Assembly: GCF_010729485.1 (NCBI RefSeq)
Contig: NZ_AP022609.1
Coordinates: forward strand, 1,240,001-1,304,000
Reading direction: 5' to 3'
DNA: 64,000 nucleotides
Origin: Mycolicibacter hiberniae
GTDB taxonomy: Bacteria; Actinomycetota; Actinomycetes; Mycobacteriales; Mycobacteriaceae
A model generated the notes under the pieces. That model had not been told where the DNA came from, did no database searches, and saw only the letters and a list, made by a program, of their open reading frames with translations. Shown here one piece after another: positions 45,545 through 54,944 of this stretch (positions within the stretch are counted from its first letter, which is position 1; each line of letters opens with the position of its first letter). The position numbers and the translations under genes were made by a program.

Positions 45545-46593
45545 GCGTGCCGCCCGAGATGCCGGCCGTTCCCCCCGACGAGCCGGACTTCGCCGACGAG
45601 CAGGGGAACGTGCCGGCCGCCGCGGACCGGGAAGGCGACGAGCCCGCCCAGCAGGCCGCCCAGGACGTTCCTGCCCAGGGCGAGCCCGCCGAGGGCGACC
45701 CGGGCCAGGACGACCCCGCCCAGGGTGAGACCGCCCAGGGCGATCAGGAGGCCGGCGGTGCCGAGGAACCCGCCGAGGAGGAGGGCCCGCGGCGCCGGGC
45801 CCGGCGGGAGCGCGCGGAGCGCCGTGCCGCTCAGGCGCGCGCCGAGGCGATCGAACAGGCCCGCCGGGAGGCCAAGCGGCGTGCCCGCGCCGGTTCCGCC
45901 GAACCCGCCAGGGGCCTTCCCCGCGGCACCATCCGGGGCCTGAAGATGGTGCTGGCGGCCCTGCTGACCGCGGTGCTGGTGGTGGGGCTCGGCCTCATCC
46001 TGTATTTCACGCCGCTGATGTCGGTGCGCGAGATCGAGGTCACCGGCATCACCGCGGTGACCCGCGAGGAAGTGCTGGACATGGCCCGCGTGCGCCCCGG
46101 TACGCCGCTGCTGCAGGTTGACACCGGCCGGGTGGCCGATCGGGTCGCGACCATCCGGCGGGTGGCAAGCACGCGGGTGCAGCGGCAGTACCCGTCGGTG
46201 CTGGGGATCTCGGTGGTCGAACGAGTCCCGGTGGTGTACAAGGACTTTCCGGACGGCCCGCATCTGTTCGACCGGGACGGGGTGGATTTCGCGACGGCGC
46301 CCCCACCGACGATGCTGCCGTTTTTCGACGTGGAGAACCCCGGCCCGGCCGATCCGTCGACGCTGGCCGCCTTGCAGGTGATGACCTCGCTGGCGCCCGA
46401 GGTGGCCGGCCAGATCAGCCGGGTTGCCGCCCCGTCGGTGGCCTCGATCACGCTGACGCTCGGCGATGGCCGGGTGGTGGTCTGGGGCAATACCGACCGC
46501 ACCGCGGAGAAGGCACAGAAACTCGCGGCGCTGCTGACCCAGCCCGGGCAGACCTATGACGTGTCGAGCCCGGATCTGCCCACCGTGCGCTAG
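45541..46593 (+). CDS. ftsQ: Divisome protein FtsQ
   Basis: A 350-residue bitopic protein, longer than the 314 residues of M. tuberculosis. Residues 1-80 are acidic and low-complexity, with loose repeats of [11 protein letters not shown] type; 84-130 are basic; the membrane segment is about 134-156; a POTRA domain ([17 protein letters not shown]) and a beta domain follow. It links FtsL/FtsB-type proteins to later divisome parts. GTG start coupled to murC. Followed by the 227-bp ftsZ control region. Confidence 0.92.
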   Translation: MSVPPEMPAVPPDEPDFADEQGNVPAAADREGDEPAQQAAQDVPAQGEPAEGDPGQDDPAQGETAQGDQEAGGAEEPAEEEGPRRRARRERAERRAAQARAEAIEQARREAKRRARAGSAEPARGLPRGTIRGLKMVLAALLTAVLVVGLGLILYFTPLMSVREIEVTGITAVTREEVLDMARVRPGTPLLQVDTGRVADRVATIRRVASTRVQRQYPSVLGISVVERVPVVYKDFPDGPHLFDRDGVDFATAPPPTMLPFFDVENPGPADPSTLAALQVMTSLAPEVAGQISRVAAPSVASITLTLGDGRVVVWGNTDRTAEKAQKLAALLTQPGQTYDVSSPDLPTVR

Positions 46594-46820
46594 TTCGGTC
46601 AGGGAACATTCATGACCGGCCAGGAAAATTCGCAGGGTGTGTCTCGGCGCGTCGGCACGGATGGGGGTCGCGGCGGCCCTACTGTGGCGATTGCGCGAAA
46701 CAACTTGACATAACTCTAAGCCTATGGTTGAGGTTGAGGGTTGAGAATGTCGGATCTTGGAGTTTCGCGTTGAGCCCGCCCCAGAGAGGAATCCAATCCC
46801 ACCAGGGAGGAAGACGAACG
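46594..46820 (+). promoter_or_regulatory. ftsZ promoter and leader region
   Basis: The only large gap in the division cluster. TTGACA at 46705-46710 is a consensus -35; TATGGT at 46723-46728 lies only 12 bp after it, so the pair may belong to two promoters. Three copies of GGTTGA at 46726, 46732 and 46739 form a short direct repeat. M. tuberculosis ftsZ is known to have several promoters in this gap. The strong ribosome site GGGAGGAAG (46805-46813) precedes the ATG at 46821. Confidence 0.55.
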
Positions 46821-47984
46821 ATGACCCCACCGCACAACTATCTGGCCGTCATCAAAGTCGTGGGTATCGGTGGTGGCGGCGTCAACGCCGTCAACCGGAT
46901 GATCGAGCAGGGCCTCAAGGGCGTTGAGTTCATCGCGATCAACACCGACGCACAGGCATTGTTGATGAGCGACGCCGACGTCAAGCTTGACGTCGGTCGT
47001 GAATCCACCCGCGGCCTCGGCGCCGGTGCCGACCCCGAAGTGGGTCGCCGCGCCGCCGAAGACGCCAAGGACGAGATCGAGGAACTGCTGCGCGGCGCCG
47101 ACATGGTGTTCGTCACCGCCGGCGAAGGCGGCGGCACGGGCACCGGCGGCGCACCGGTGGTGGCCACCATCGCCCGCAAGCTCGGCGCGCTGACCGTCGG
47201 TGTGGTCACCCGCCCGTTCTCGTTCGAGGGCAAGCGGCGTGGCAATCAGGCGGAACTGGGCATCGCTGCCCTGCGCGAGAGCTGCGACACCCTGATCGTG
47301 ATCCCCAACGACCGCCTGCTGCAGATGGGCGACGCCCAGGTCTCGCTGATGGACGCGTTCCGCAGCGCCGACGAGGTGCTGCTCAACGGTGTCCAGGGCA
47401 TCACCGACCTGATCACCACGCCCGGTCTGATCAACGTGGACTTCGCCGATGTCAAGGGCATCATGAGCGGGGCGGGCACCGCCCTGATGGGCATCGGTTC
47501 GGCCCGCGGCGACGGCCGTGCGCTCAAGGCCGCCGAGATCGCGATCAACTCGCCGCTGCTGGAAGCCTCGATGGAGGGCGCCCAGGGCGTGCTGATGTCG
47601 GTTGCCGGCGGCAGCGACTTGGGATTGTTCGAGATCAACGAGGCGGCGTCGCTGGTGCAGGACGCCGCGCATCCCGAGGCCAACATCATCTTCGGCACCG
47701 TGATCGACGACTCGCTCGGCGACGAGGTGCGGGTGACGGTGATCGCGGCAGGCTTCGACTCGGCGGGCTCCGGCCGCAAGCCGGTGACCGGCAACCCCGG
47801 TCAGGCCCGGCACGCGATGGCGCCGGGGCAGGCCGGCAAGGTCACCTCGTCGTTGTTCGACCCGGTGGACGCCGTCAGCGTGCCTGCCCCCACCAACGGG
47901 GCCACGGTCAGCGTCGGCGGACGCAACGGTGATGACGGATGCGACGACGACGACGTCGACGTCCCGCCGTTCATGCGGCACTGA
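46821..47984 (+). CDS. ftsZ: Cell division GTPase FtsZ
   Basis: A 387-residue tubulin-like GTPase. [13 protein letters not shown] and the tubulin signature [15 protein letters not shown] bind GTP; the T7 loop is [15 protein letters not shown] with the catalytic aspartates. The conserved C-terminal peptide [13 protein letters not shown] is preceded by a variable linker; it binds SepF and FtsW in mycobacteria. The ATG at 46821 with a strong ribosome site is the start; the frame stays open upstream but that part is leader. Confidence 0.97.
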   Translation: MTPPHNYLAVIKVVGIGGGGVNAVNRMIEQGLKGVEFIAINTDAQALLMSDADVKLDVGRESTRGLGAGADPEVGRRAAEDAKDEIEELLRGADMVFVTAGEGGGTGTGGAPVVATIARKLGALTVGVVTRPFSFEGKRRGNQAELGIAALRESCDTLIVIPNDRLLQMGDAQVSLMDAFRSADEVLLNGVQGITDLITTPGLINVDFADVKGIMSGAGTALMGIGSARGDGRALKAAEIAINSPLLEASMEGAQGVLMSVAGGSDLGLFEINEAASLVQDAAHPEANIIFGTVIDDSLGDEVRVTVIAAGFDSAGSGRKPVTGNPGQARHAMAPGQAGKVTSSLFDPVDAVSVPAPTNGATVSVGGRNGDDGCDDDDVDVPPFMRH

Positions 47985-48029
47985 GTCGATGACCGCTCGT
48001 CCGCCGCACTCGCGGGGTACTTCCCGGAC

Positions 48030-48737
48030 ATGAGTTTTCGTGTCCGCCGGGTGACGACCACTCGCTCCGGCGGTGTGTCGGGGGCCCCGTTCGACAGCTT
48101 CAACTTGGGCGATCACGTCGGCGACGACCCGGCGGCGGTGGCCAGAAACCGGGCGCGGCTGGCCAAGGCCACGGGTTTGGGCCCGGATCGGCTGGTGTGG
48201 ATGAACCAGGTTCACGGCGATCATGTGGTGCGCGTTGACGGGCCACGCGCGACTCCGGTCGAGGCGACCGATGCGTTGGTCACCACCGTGCCGCGCCTGG
48301 CGATGGTGGTGGTGACCGCCGACTGTGTCCCGGTGCTGCTGGCCGATACGCGTGCGGGGGTGGTGGCTGCGGTGCACGCCGGCCGGGTCGGCGCGCAGCG
48401 CGGCGTGGTGGTTCGCGCGGTGGAGGAGATGCTGGCGGCCGGCGCGAGTGCCGGCGACATCTCGGTTTTGCTGGGGCCCGCGGTCAGTGGCTTGCACTAT
48501 GAGGTGCCCGCGCAGATGGCCGATGAGGTCGAACAAGCGTTGCCGGGCAGTCGAACGGTCACCTCGGCGGGCACTGTCGGGCTGGACTTGCGGGCTGGAA
48601 TCGCTCGTCAGCTACGGGGATTGGGCATCGAGGCCATCGACGCCGATCCGCGCTGCACGGCCGCGGACCCCAAGCTGTTCAGTCACCGCCGCGACGGTCT
48701 CACCGGTCGGCTGGCGTCGTTGGTGTGGTTGGAATGA
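48030..48737 (+). CDS. YfiH/LACC1-family purine nucleoside phosphorylase or laccase-like protein
   Basis: A 235-residue protein of the multicopper polyphenol oxidase / YfiH fold, known biochemically as a promiscuous purine nucleoside processing enzyme. Metal residues are the histidine of VHGDHVV, the cysteine in TADCVPVL and the histidine in VHAGRVGAQ. It normally follows ftsZ in actinobacteria. ATG start 45 bp after ftsZ. The usual downstream yggS gene is missing; sepF follows after 155 bp. Confidence 0.88.
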   Translation: MSFRVRRVTTTRSGGVSGAPFDSFNLGDHVGDDPAAVARNRARLAKATGLGPDRLVWMNQVHGDHVVRVDGPRATPVEATDALVTTVPRLAMVVVTADCVPVLLADTRAGVVAAVHAGRVGAQRGVVVRAVEEMLAAGASAGDISVLLGPAVSGLHYEVPAQMADEVEQALPGSRTVTSAGTVGLDLRAGIARQLRGLGIEAIDADPRCTAADPKLFSHRRDGLTGRLASLVWLE

Positions 48738-48892
48738 GTCCGCGCTAGATGTCGCTGGAGGGGGCGGGTGAAACCGGTGGGAACTGTCCGCGTGTCGGTA
48801 CAGCGCCAACGCGCTCGCTGCCGTTACCGTCACCGTTATTAGTCACTTCAGTCACACCTTCATCACAGTCATCAGCCTAGAAGGGTCCAGGG

Positions 48893-49552
48893 ATGAGCAC
48901 ACTCCACAAGGTCAAGGCCTACTTCGGGATGGCTCCGATGGAGGACTATGACGACGACTACTACGACGACGGTGACCACCGCACCGGTGCGCGTGACTAC
49001 ACGCCGCGGGGGGAGCGGTTCGGCGAGGACGTTTTCGACCGGGTCGCCGGGCGTTCGGAGACCCGCTACGACGACCGTTTCGAGGACCGTGACTACGACG
49101 ACGCCCCCGCCGGCTACCGGGGCGGGTACGACGACGAGCCGCGCTACCGCGGGCGTGAATTCGACCGCCCCCGTGACTTCGAGCGCCGGTTTGCCTCGTT
49201 GCGTGGCTCGACCCGCGGCGCCCTGGCCATGGAGCCGCGCCGGATGGCCCAGGTGTTCGACGAGAGCAGCCCGCTGTCCAAGATCACCACGCTGCGGCCC
49301 AAGGACTACAGCGAAGCCCGCACCATCGGCGAGCGCTTCCGCGACGGCACCCCGGTCATCATGGACCTGGTGTCGATGGACAACGCCGACGCCAAGCGGT
49401 TGGTCGACTTCGCAGCAGGGCTGGCCTTCGCCCTGCGCGGCTCCTTCGACAAGGTGGCGACCAAGGTGTTTCTGCTGTCGCCGGCCGATGTCGACGTAAC
49501 GCCGGAGGAGCGTCGCCGCATCGCCGAGACCGGCTACTACGCGTATCGGTAG
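48893..49552 (+). CDS. sepF: FtsZ-anchoring division protein SepF
   Basis: A 219-residue protein. An N-terminal amphipathic helix ([14 protein letters not shown]) binds the membrane; residues about 18-100 are an acidic, tyrosine- and arginine-rich linker; the C-terminal domain (about 120-219; [41 protein letters not shown]) dimerises and binds the FtsZ tail. In actinobacteria SepF is the essential membrane tether of FtsZ. ATG start with AAGGG upstream. Confidence 0.95.
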   Translation: MSTLHKVKAYFGMAPMEDYDDDYYDDGDHRTGARDYTPRGERFGEDVFDRVAGRSETRYDDRFEDRDYDDAPAGYRGGYDDEPRYRGREFDRPRDFERRFASLRGSTRGALAMEPRRMAQVFDESSPLSKITTLRPKDYSEARTIGERFRDGTPVIMDLVSMDNADAKRLVDFAAGLAFALRGSFDKVATKVFLLSPADVDVTPEERRRIAETGYYAYR

Positions 49553-49622
49553 GCTGGAACGGCAGTCGAGCCGGTCAGCAATGCTGATGCGGGCCCACCC
49601 TCGTCAGTAAGGTCGCATTCCG

Positions 49623-49913
49623 TTGGCGCTGTTCTTCACGATTCTCGGTATCGCGCTATTTGTATTCTGGCTGTTGCTGATCGCCCGAATCGTCATCGAG
49701 TTCATCCGCTCGTTCAGCCGTGATTGGCACCCGCGGGGAACCACGGTGGTGATTCTGGAGCTGATCATGAGCATCACCGATCCACCGGTGAAGCTGCTGC
49801 GACGCCTCATTCCGCAGCTGACCATCGGGGCGGTGCGTATCGACCTGTCGATCATGGTGCTGCTGCTGATCACCTTCGTCGGCATGGAGCTGGCCCTGCA
49901 GCACGCCGCCTGA
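49623..49913 (+). CDS. YggT-family membrane protein (Rv2146c-like)
   Basis: A 96-residue protein with two membrane segments (about 2-22 and 68-92) and the family pattern ITDPPVKLLRRLIPQLTIGAVRIDLS between them. YggT proteins sit next to sepF and divIVA in many bacteria and have been linked to envelope or osmotic functions; the role is not settled. TTG start, 70 bp after sepF. Confidence 0.88.
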   Translation: MALFFTILGIALFVFWLLLIARIVIEFIRSFSRDWHPRGTTVVILELIMSITDPPVKLLRRLIPQLTIGAVRIDLSIMVLLLITFVGMELALQHAA

Positions 49914-50298
49914 CCGGGGCGGTATCGCGCATCGGCGCTCGACACGCCGAGGCCGCCCGGTAGCGAAAAAGATCACATTCACCCGCACCGGGCCCTTGTG
50001 CGGTGCGTGGCCGTCGGCGGTGGTCGGCCGCTCTGGCGCTGTTCGCCCCCGCTGTGATCAGCCGGGGCGCGCGGTCCCAGAGCCAGGCGGCCGGATCGCC
50101 GCTCGCCGATCGGTGGCGCTTTGCTGCCGTGCGGTATCTCGGTCCGCAATTTGAAATTCGCTCTTAATATCATTCACATTGCCGAGCGCAGCGGCAGATG
50201 TGACAGGATGGACGGCAGTTACACACGGCGAGCGTTTCCCGGTCGACCCAACCATGCCCGATCGGCGCTACCTACTACCTGACTCGAGGGGGCAGACG
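49914..50298 (+). other. 385-bp gap upstream of wag31
   Basis: Both strands hold only short, low-quality frames here. Close to wag31 the composition turns AT-rich (50149-50178), with TTGAAA at 50151-50156 and a TTAATATCATT stretch at 50164-50174; this is the likely wag31 promoter, but no hexamer pair with a standard spacing stands out. The wag31 frame is open back to 50179 but the upstream part lacks the conserved start context. Nothing else seen. Confidence 0.45.
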
Positions 50299-51105
50299 AT
50301 GCCACTAACACCGGCCGACGTACATAACGTCGCGTTCAGCAAACCGCCTATCGGCAAGCGTGGGTACAACGAGGACGAGGTCGACGCCTTCCTCGACCTG
50401 GTGGAGGCCGAACTGACCCGGCTCATCGAGGAGAACGCCGACCTGCGTCAGCGGGTCAGCGAGCTCGACCAGGACCTGGCCGCGGCCCGTGCCGGTGGTG
50501 GCGCGCAGCCGGTTCCCTCGATCCCCGCCTACGAGCCCGCTCCCGAGCCGGTGGCACCGCCCCAGCCGGTGGTCGCCGCGCCGGCGGCTGCCGAGACCGC
50601 CCCCGAAGAGTCGCACCTCAAGGCAGCGCGCGTGCTCAGCCTGGCCCAGGACACCGCGGACCGGTTGACCAACACCGCCCGGGCCGAGTCGGAGAAGCTG
50701 ATGGCCGACGCCCGCGCCAACGCCGACCAGATCCTCAGCGAGGCCCGCCAGACCGCCGAGACCACGGTCGCCGAGGCCCGTCAGCGCGCGGACGCGCTGC
50801 TGGCGGACGCCCAGACGCGGTCGGAGACCCAGCTGCGCCAGGCACAGGAGAAGGCCGACGCGCTGCAGGCCGACGCCGAGCGTAAGCACTCCGAGATCAT
50901 GGGCACCATCAACCAGCAGCGCACCGTGCTGGAGGGTCGCCTCGAGCAGCTGCGCACCTTCGAGCGCGAGTACCGCACCCGACTCAAGACCTATCTGGAA
51001 TCTCAGCTCGAGGAGCTGGGCCAGCGCGGATCGGCGGCTCCGGTCGACAGCAGTGCCTCCGGTGACGGCGGCGGCTTCAACAACTTCAGTCGCGGCGCCA
51101 ACTGA
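50299..51105 (+). CDS. wag31: Polar growth scaffold Wag31 (DivIVA)
   Basis: A 268-residue coiled-coil protein. The N-terminal DivIVA membrane-curvature domain ([38 protein letters not shown]) is unchanged from M. tuberculosis; a proline-rich linker (about 68-105) separates it from a long alanine/glutamine-rich coiled coil (about 108-245). It localises to the poles and directs cell wall synthesis. The ATG at 50299 has GAGGGGG upstream. In the linker, the region around M. tuberculosis T73 (phosphorylated by PknA) has no threonine; the nearest phosphorylatable residue is S74 (bases 50518-50520). Confidence 0.96.
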   Translation: MPLTPADVHNVAFSKPPIGKRGYNEDEVDAFLDLVEAELTRLIEENADLRQRVSELDQDLAAARAGGGAQPVPSIPAYEPAPEPVAPPQPVVAAPAAAETAPEESHLKAARVLSLAQDTADRLTNTARAESEKLMADARANADQILSEARQTAETTVAEARQRADALLADAQTRSETQLRQAQEKADALQADAERKHSEIMGTINQQRTVLEGRLEQLRTFEREYRTRLKTYLESQLEELGQRGSAAPVDSSASGDGGGFNNFSRGAN

Positions 51106-51174
51106 CCGTCGACCCGAGGTGGCCGCGCCCGCGGCGGATTCGAGTAGTTCGCCCGTCGGACTGGAGGTGATTCG

Positions 51175-51546
51175 ATGCTGGTCATCGCGTTGGTATTGGC
51201 GGTAATCGGCCTTGCGGCATTGGTGTTCGCGGTCGTCACCAGCAACGCGCTGGTGGCGTGGGTCTGCATCGGTGCCAGCCTGCTGGGTGTGCTGCTGCTG
51301 ATCGTGGATGCGCTGCGGGAGCGGCGCGCACACACCGCGACGAGTGCAGCGCCCACCGACGCCGACGATGCCGGGGAACCGGCCGACGACGGTGCAGACG
51401 AGGCTGCCGAGGGGGAGCGCCCCGAGGCGGCCGCCGAGTCAGACGTCGCCGAGTCAGACGCCCCCGAGTCATACGATGTGGCGGACTTCGACGCCGAGGC
51501 GACCGATGAGTCCGCCGAGGATCCGGCCCCGCATCGCGCGGACTAA
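51175..51546 (+). CDS. Small membrane protein with acidic tail (Rv2144c-like)
   Basis: A 123-residue protein with two closely spaced membrane segments (about 2-22 and 26-44) joined by a short turn, then a basic patch (RERRAH) and a strongly acidic, disordered C-terminal half. Downstream of wag31 by 69 bp with a GGAGGTG ribosome site. Function unknown; position suggests a polar or envelope role. Its TAA overlaps the stop of the convergent phosphoribosyltransferase gene by 4 bp. Confidence 0.82.
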   Translation: MLVIALVLAVIGLAALVFAVVTSNALVAWVCIGASLLGVLLLIVDALRERRAHTATSAAPTDADDAGEPADDGADEAAEGERPEAAAESDVAESDAPESYDVADFDAEATDESAEDPAPHRAD

Positions 51547-52238
51547 CCCGCCGTTCGGGTAGTCGGCGCGGCCAGCAGGTCGCGGACCTCGTCGTCGCTG
51601 ACCTGGTGAAAGTCGCGATAGGCCTGGCCCACCGCGTCGAAATCCTCCGGTGTGCTCACGCACACCACATCGTCGGCCTCTTGGGCGACCTTTCGGCACG
51701 CCGCCCGGGCAGCCACCGGCACGCCCACCACGATCGACGCCGGTTCGGCAGCCTGTATCGCCCGCACCGCCGCCAGCACACTGGCGCCGGTTGCGATGCC
51801 GTCGTCGACCACGATCACCACCCGGCCCCGAAGCTTCGCCGGTGGGCGGTTGCCGCGGTAGGCGCGTTCGCGCCGCTGCAGTTCGGTCCGCTCGCGCTCG
51901 ATCACCGCCTGCAGCACCTCCTCACTGATGCCAAGGCTGCGAATCACCCGGTCGTTGATCACCACCCGCCCGCCGGCCAGGGCGCCCATCGCCAGTTCGG
52001 GCTGCTGGGGCACACCGAGCTTGCGGACCACGAACACGTCCAGCGGCGCCCCCAGCGCGGCGGCGACCTCCCAGGCCACCGGTACACCGCCGCGGGCCAG
52101 TCCCAGCACCACCAGTGCCCCCGGCGCGCGGTCGTTCAGATCACCCGACAGCAGCTCGGCCAGCGCGCGCCCGGCGTCATGGCGGTCGGCGAAGGTGCAC
52201 GGTGCCGGCCGGCGGCTGAACGCACGCGGACGAGTCAT
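51543..52238 (-). CDS. Phosphoribosyltransferase-domain protein (Rv2143-like)
   Basis: A 231-residue type I PRTase-fold protein. The PRPP motif is VVIVVDDGIATGAS (about 125-138); LARGGVPVAWEVA and VRKLGVPQQPELAMGA belong to the family of stand-alone phosphoribosyltransferase-like proteins seen in many actinobacteria, often with unknown substrate. The ATG at 52238 has GGGGAG upstream and lies 13 bp after the nitrilase stop, so the pair forms an operon. The frame is open further upstream into the nitrilase gene, which is rejected. Confidence 0.85.
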   Translation of the reverse strand: MTRPRAFSRRPAPCTFADRHDAGRALAELLSGDLNDRAPGALVVLGLARGGVPVAWEVAAALGAPLDVFVVRKLGVPQQPELAMGALAGGRVVINDRVIRSLGISEEVLQAVIERERTELQRRERAYRGNRPPAKLRGRVVIVVDDGIATGASVLAAVRAIQAAEPASIVVGVPVAARAACRKVAQEADDVVCVSTPEDFDAVGQAYRDFHQVSDDEVRDLLAAPTTRTAG

Positions 52239-52251
52239 CTCCCCATCGAGC

Positions 52252-53229
52252 CTACGACTTCCGCCCGGCGATCGCGTCGTCGAAGCCCACCGGTTCGGGC
52301 GCGGCGGTCGGCGCCGAGACGACCGCGGTCCGGGCACTGCGGTCCACGGTCAGGGTGAAGACGTCTGGTCGCGCATAGTGGCCGGTGACGTCGAGGTCGT
52401 ATTTGCCGCGGATCTGATCGTCGAGGTCGAGGTCGGCCACCAGCAGGGTTTCCGCCCCGTAGACCGGTCCCGCGAGTACCTCGCCGAGCGGAGAGACGAT
52501 GACGCTGCCGCCGCGAATCAGGTCCGTCGGCGCCTGCTGCGAGTCGTCGCGCGCGTAGTTCTCGGGCAGGTCGGCGGTGTTGAGGTACTGGCAGGCGCTG
52601 AGCACGAAGCACCGGCCCTCGTACGCGATGTGCCGCATGGTGGACTGCCAGATGTCGCGGTCGTCGACCGTCGGTGCGCACCACAGCTGTACGCCCTGCT
52701 GGTAGGTGGCGAGGCGGAACTGGGGCATGTAGTTCTCCCAGCAGATGGTCGCGGCGAACCGGCCGGCGGGACTGTCGAACACCTCGATCGTCGACCCGTC
52801 ACCCTGACCCCAGATCAGCCGTTCGCTCGCCGTCGGCATCAGCTTGCGGTGCTTGCCCAGCAACTGTCCGTCGGCGCCGAAATAGACAGCGGTGCAATAC
52901 AGGGTTCCGCCGTCGCGCTCGATCACCCCCACCACCATCGTGATTCTCGACTGGCGTGCGAGCTCACCGATCCGGTTCGTCTCCGGTCCGGGCACCGTCA
53001 CCGCCGACGAGTGGTACCGCACGTACTCGTCTCGACCGGCCGGGGTGCGGGACCCGACGACCGCACCGAACGACAGCCCCTTCGGATACCCGCCCACGAA
53101 TGCCTCCGGGAAAACCAGGAATTCCACCCCTGCCGCCTGCGCCCGCTCGACGAACTCCTGCAACTTGGCGAGCGTCCCCGCGGTGTCGAACAAGACCGAC
53201 CCGACTTGCGCAACCCCGACTTTGGGCAT
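52252..53229 (-). CDS. Nitrilase (carbon-nitrogen hydrolase superfamily, branch 1)
   Basis: A 325-residue hydrolase with the complete Glu-Lys-Cys triad: E42 in FPEAFVGG, K129 in KHRKLMPT and C163 in TICWENYMP. The ERLIWGQGDGS segment and CWENYMP are typical of true nitrilases rather than amidases, so conversion of an organic nitrile to a carboxylic acid and ammonia is expected, with unknown substrate. The ATG at 53229 has a strong GGGAGG ribosome site; a second frame start at 53247 is less likely. I do not recall a nitrilase at this locus in M. tuberculosis. It is followed 13 bp later by the PRTase gene. Confidence 0.9.
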   Translation of the reverse strand: MPKVGVAQVGSVLFDTAGTLAKLQEFVERAQAAGVEFLVFPEAFVGGYPKGLSFGAVVGSRTPAGRDEYVRYHSSAVTVPGPETNRIGELARQSRITMVVGVIERDGGTLYCTAVYFGADGQLLGKHRKLMPTASERLIWGQGDGSTIEVFDSPAGRFAATICWENYMPQFRLATYQQGVQLWCAPTVDDRDIWQSTMRHIAYEGRCFVLSACQYLNTADLPENYARDDSQQAPTDLIRGGSVIVSPLGEVLAGPVYGAETLLVADLDLDDQIRGKYDLDVTGHYARPDVFTLTVDRSARTAVVSAPTAAPEPVGFDDAIAGRKS

Positions 53230-53289
53230 GGTGTTCCTCCCGATCACGTGTCACACCGATCGTAGGAAGCGCCGCACGGGGCACCAACA

Positions 53290-53313
53290 GAAAAACCCCG
53301 GCAGGAGCCGGGG
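53290..53313 (-). terminator. Intrinsic terminator after tRNA-Leu
   Basis: On the minus strand a 7-bp GC stem (CCCCGGC / GCCGGGG) with a 4-nt loop is followed by five T and then CT. It lies 60 bp after the tRNA and 61 bp before the nitrilase ATG, so it ends the tRNA transcript and separates it from the nitrilase operon. Confidence 0.85.
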
Positions 53314-53372
53314 CGATCTGTAAAACGATGACGCGGGTTGAGGTCTGATTCATGACCCGACTTGTCACAGGG

Positions 53373-53458
53373 TGTCCGAGGGGGGACTTGAACCCCCACG
53401 CCCGTTAATAGGGCACTAGCACCTCAAGCTAGCGCGTCTGCCATTCCGCCACTCGGAC
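53373..53458 (-). tRNA. tRNA-Leu (anticodon GAG)
   Basis: An 86-nt class II tRNA on the minus strand. The acceptor stem is GTCCGAG / CTCGGAC, the D arm starts TGGCGGAATGG, the anticodon stem-loop has stem CTAGC and loop TTGAGGT giving anticodon GAG, a long variable arm follows (TGCCCT...GGGCG) and the T arm is GGGGGTTCAAGTCCCCC. Discriminator is A; CCA is not encoded (CCC follows). It reads CUC and CUU leucine codons. Confidence 0.95.
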
Positions 53459-53559
53459 TTACCCGGCTCGGCCGGGCAGCTAAGGCTAACGGATGGCCAT
53501 CCTCGGACCCAAACCCAGCCCTGGCAACACCATCCGAAGGGCCGCGGAGGTGGCCGGAA

Positions 53560-54924
53560 GTGGTAGTAAAGGTAGCTGTGACCGAATTCCCGGATCCTGC
53601 CGGTGACGCCGTGGGCGAGGTGGTCGAACTCGTCAGCGCCCTCATTCGCTTCGACACCTCCAACACCGGCGAACTGGCCACCACCAAGGGCGAGGCGGAC
53701 TGCGCCCGCTGGGTGGCCGCCCAGCTCGAGGAAGTGGGTTATAAGACCGAATACCTCGAATCGGGTGCGCCGGGGCGCGGCAACGTGTTCGCCCGCCTGG
53801 CGGGCAGTGACCCGTCCCGCGGGGCGCTGCTGATTCACGGCCACCTCGATGTGGTGCCGGCCGAGGCGAGCGACTGGAGTGTGCACCCGTTCTCCGGTGC
53901 GATCGAGGACGGCTATGTCTGGGGCCGCGGCGCGGTCGACATGAAGGACATGGTCGGGATGATGATCGCGGTGGCCCGCCACCTGGCCCGGTCCGGTATC
54001 ACCCCGCCGCGGGATCTGGTGTTCGCTTTCGTCGCCGACGAGGAGGCCGGCGGCAAGTACGGCGCGCATTGGCTCGTCGAGCACCGTCCCGACCTGTTTG
54101 CCGGGGTCACCGAGGCGATCGGGGAGGTCGGGGGCTTCTCGCTGACGGTGCCGCGGCGCGACGGCGGCGAGCGTCGGCTCTACCTGATCGAGACCGCGGA
54201 GAAGGGCCTGTGCTGGATGCGGCTGCGGGCCCACGGCCGGGCCGGGCACGGGTCCATGATCAACGACGACAACGCCGTCACCGCGCTGGCCGAGGCGGTG
54301 GCCCGACTCGGCCGGCACCGCTTCCCGCTGGTGCTCACCGAGGCGGTGGAGCAGTTCCTGACCGCGGTGAGCGAGGAGACCGGACTGGTCATCGACGTCG
54401 ACTCCCCGGACCTGGAGGGGATGATCGAGAAACTGGGGCCCATCGCCCGCATCGTCAACGCCACCCTGCGCGACACCGCGACACCGACCATGCTGCAGGC
54501 CGGCTACAAGGCCAACGTGATCCCGGCGACGGCCGAGGCGGTGCTGGACTGCCGGGTGCTGCCCGGGCGTCAGGCAGCGTTCGAGGCCGAGGTCGACGCC
54601 CTGATCGGTCCCGACGTGACCCGGGAATGGGTCGCCCTGCAGCCGCCCGTCGAGACGACCTTCGACGGCGACCTGGTCGAGGCGATGAACGCCGCGCTGC
54701 TGGCCTGCGATCCCGACGCCCGGGCGGTGCCCTACATGCTGTCCGGAGGAACGGACGCAAAAGCCTTCGCCAAGTTGGGTATTCGCTGCTTCGGGTTCGC
54801 GCCGCTGCGCCTTCCGCCCGAGCTTGACTTCGCCGCGCTGTTCCACGGGGTCGACGAGCGGGTTCCGGTCGACGCGCTGAAGTTCGGCACCCGAGTCCTG
54901 CACCACTTCCTGACACACTGTTGA
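53560..54924 (+). CDS. dapE2: M20-family peptidase (DapE2-like)
   Basis: A 454-residue M20 metallopeptidase. Metal ligands are in HGHLDVVP (H95), the bridging aspartate in [10 protein letters not shown] (D127), E161-E162 in DEEAGG and a late histidine in LFHGVDE. It matches Rv2141c, annotated dapE2, though succinyl-diaminopimelate desuccinylase activity is not proven for this paralogue and another peptide or acyl-amino-acid substrate is possible. The GTG at 53560 has GGAGG 9 bases upstream; GTG 53578 is an alternative start that gives MTEFPDP. Confidence 0.85.
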   Translation: MVVKVAVTEFPDPAGDAVGEVVELVSALIRFDTSNTGELATTKGEADCARWVAAQLEEVGYKTEYLESGAPGRGNVFARLAGSDPSRGALLIHGHLDVVPAEASDWSVHPFSGAIEDGYVWGRGAVDMKDMVGMMIAVARHLARSGITPPRDLVFAFVADEEAGGKYGAHWLVEHRPDLFAGVTEAIGEVGGFSLTVPRRDGGERRLYLIETAEKGLCWMRLRAHGRAGHGSMINDDNAVTALAEAVARLGRHRFPLVLTEAVEQFLTAVSEETGLVIDVDSPDLEGMIEKLGPIARIVNATLRDTATPTMLQAGYKANVIPATAEAVLDCRVLPGRQAAFEAEVDALIGPDVTREWVALQPPVETTFDGDLVEAMNAALLACDPDARAVPYMLSGGTDAKAFAKLGIRCFGFAPLRLPPELDFAALFHGVDERVPVDALKFGTRVLHHFLTHC

Positions 54925-54944
54925 CCACAACGAGAGGACCACAC

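Noticed and set aside
50179..50298. Forty-codon N-terminal extension of Wag31
   Set aside because: DivIVA domains begin at MPLTPADV and a strong ribosome site precedes ATG 50299.
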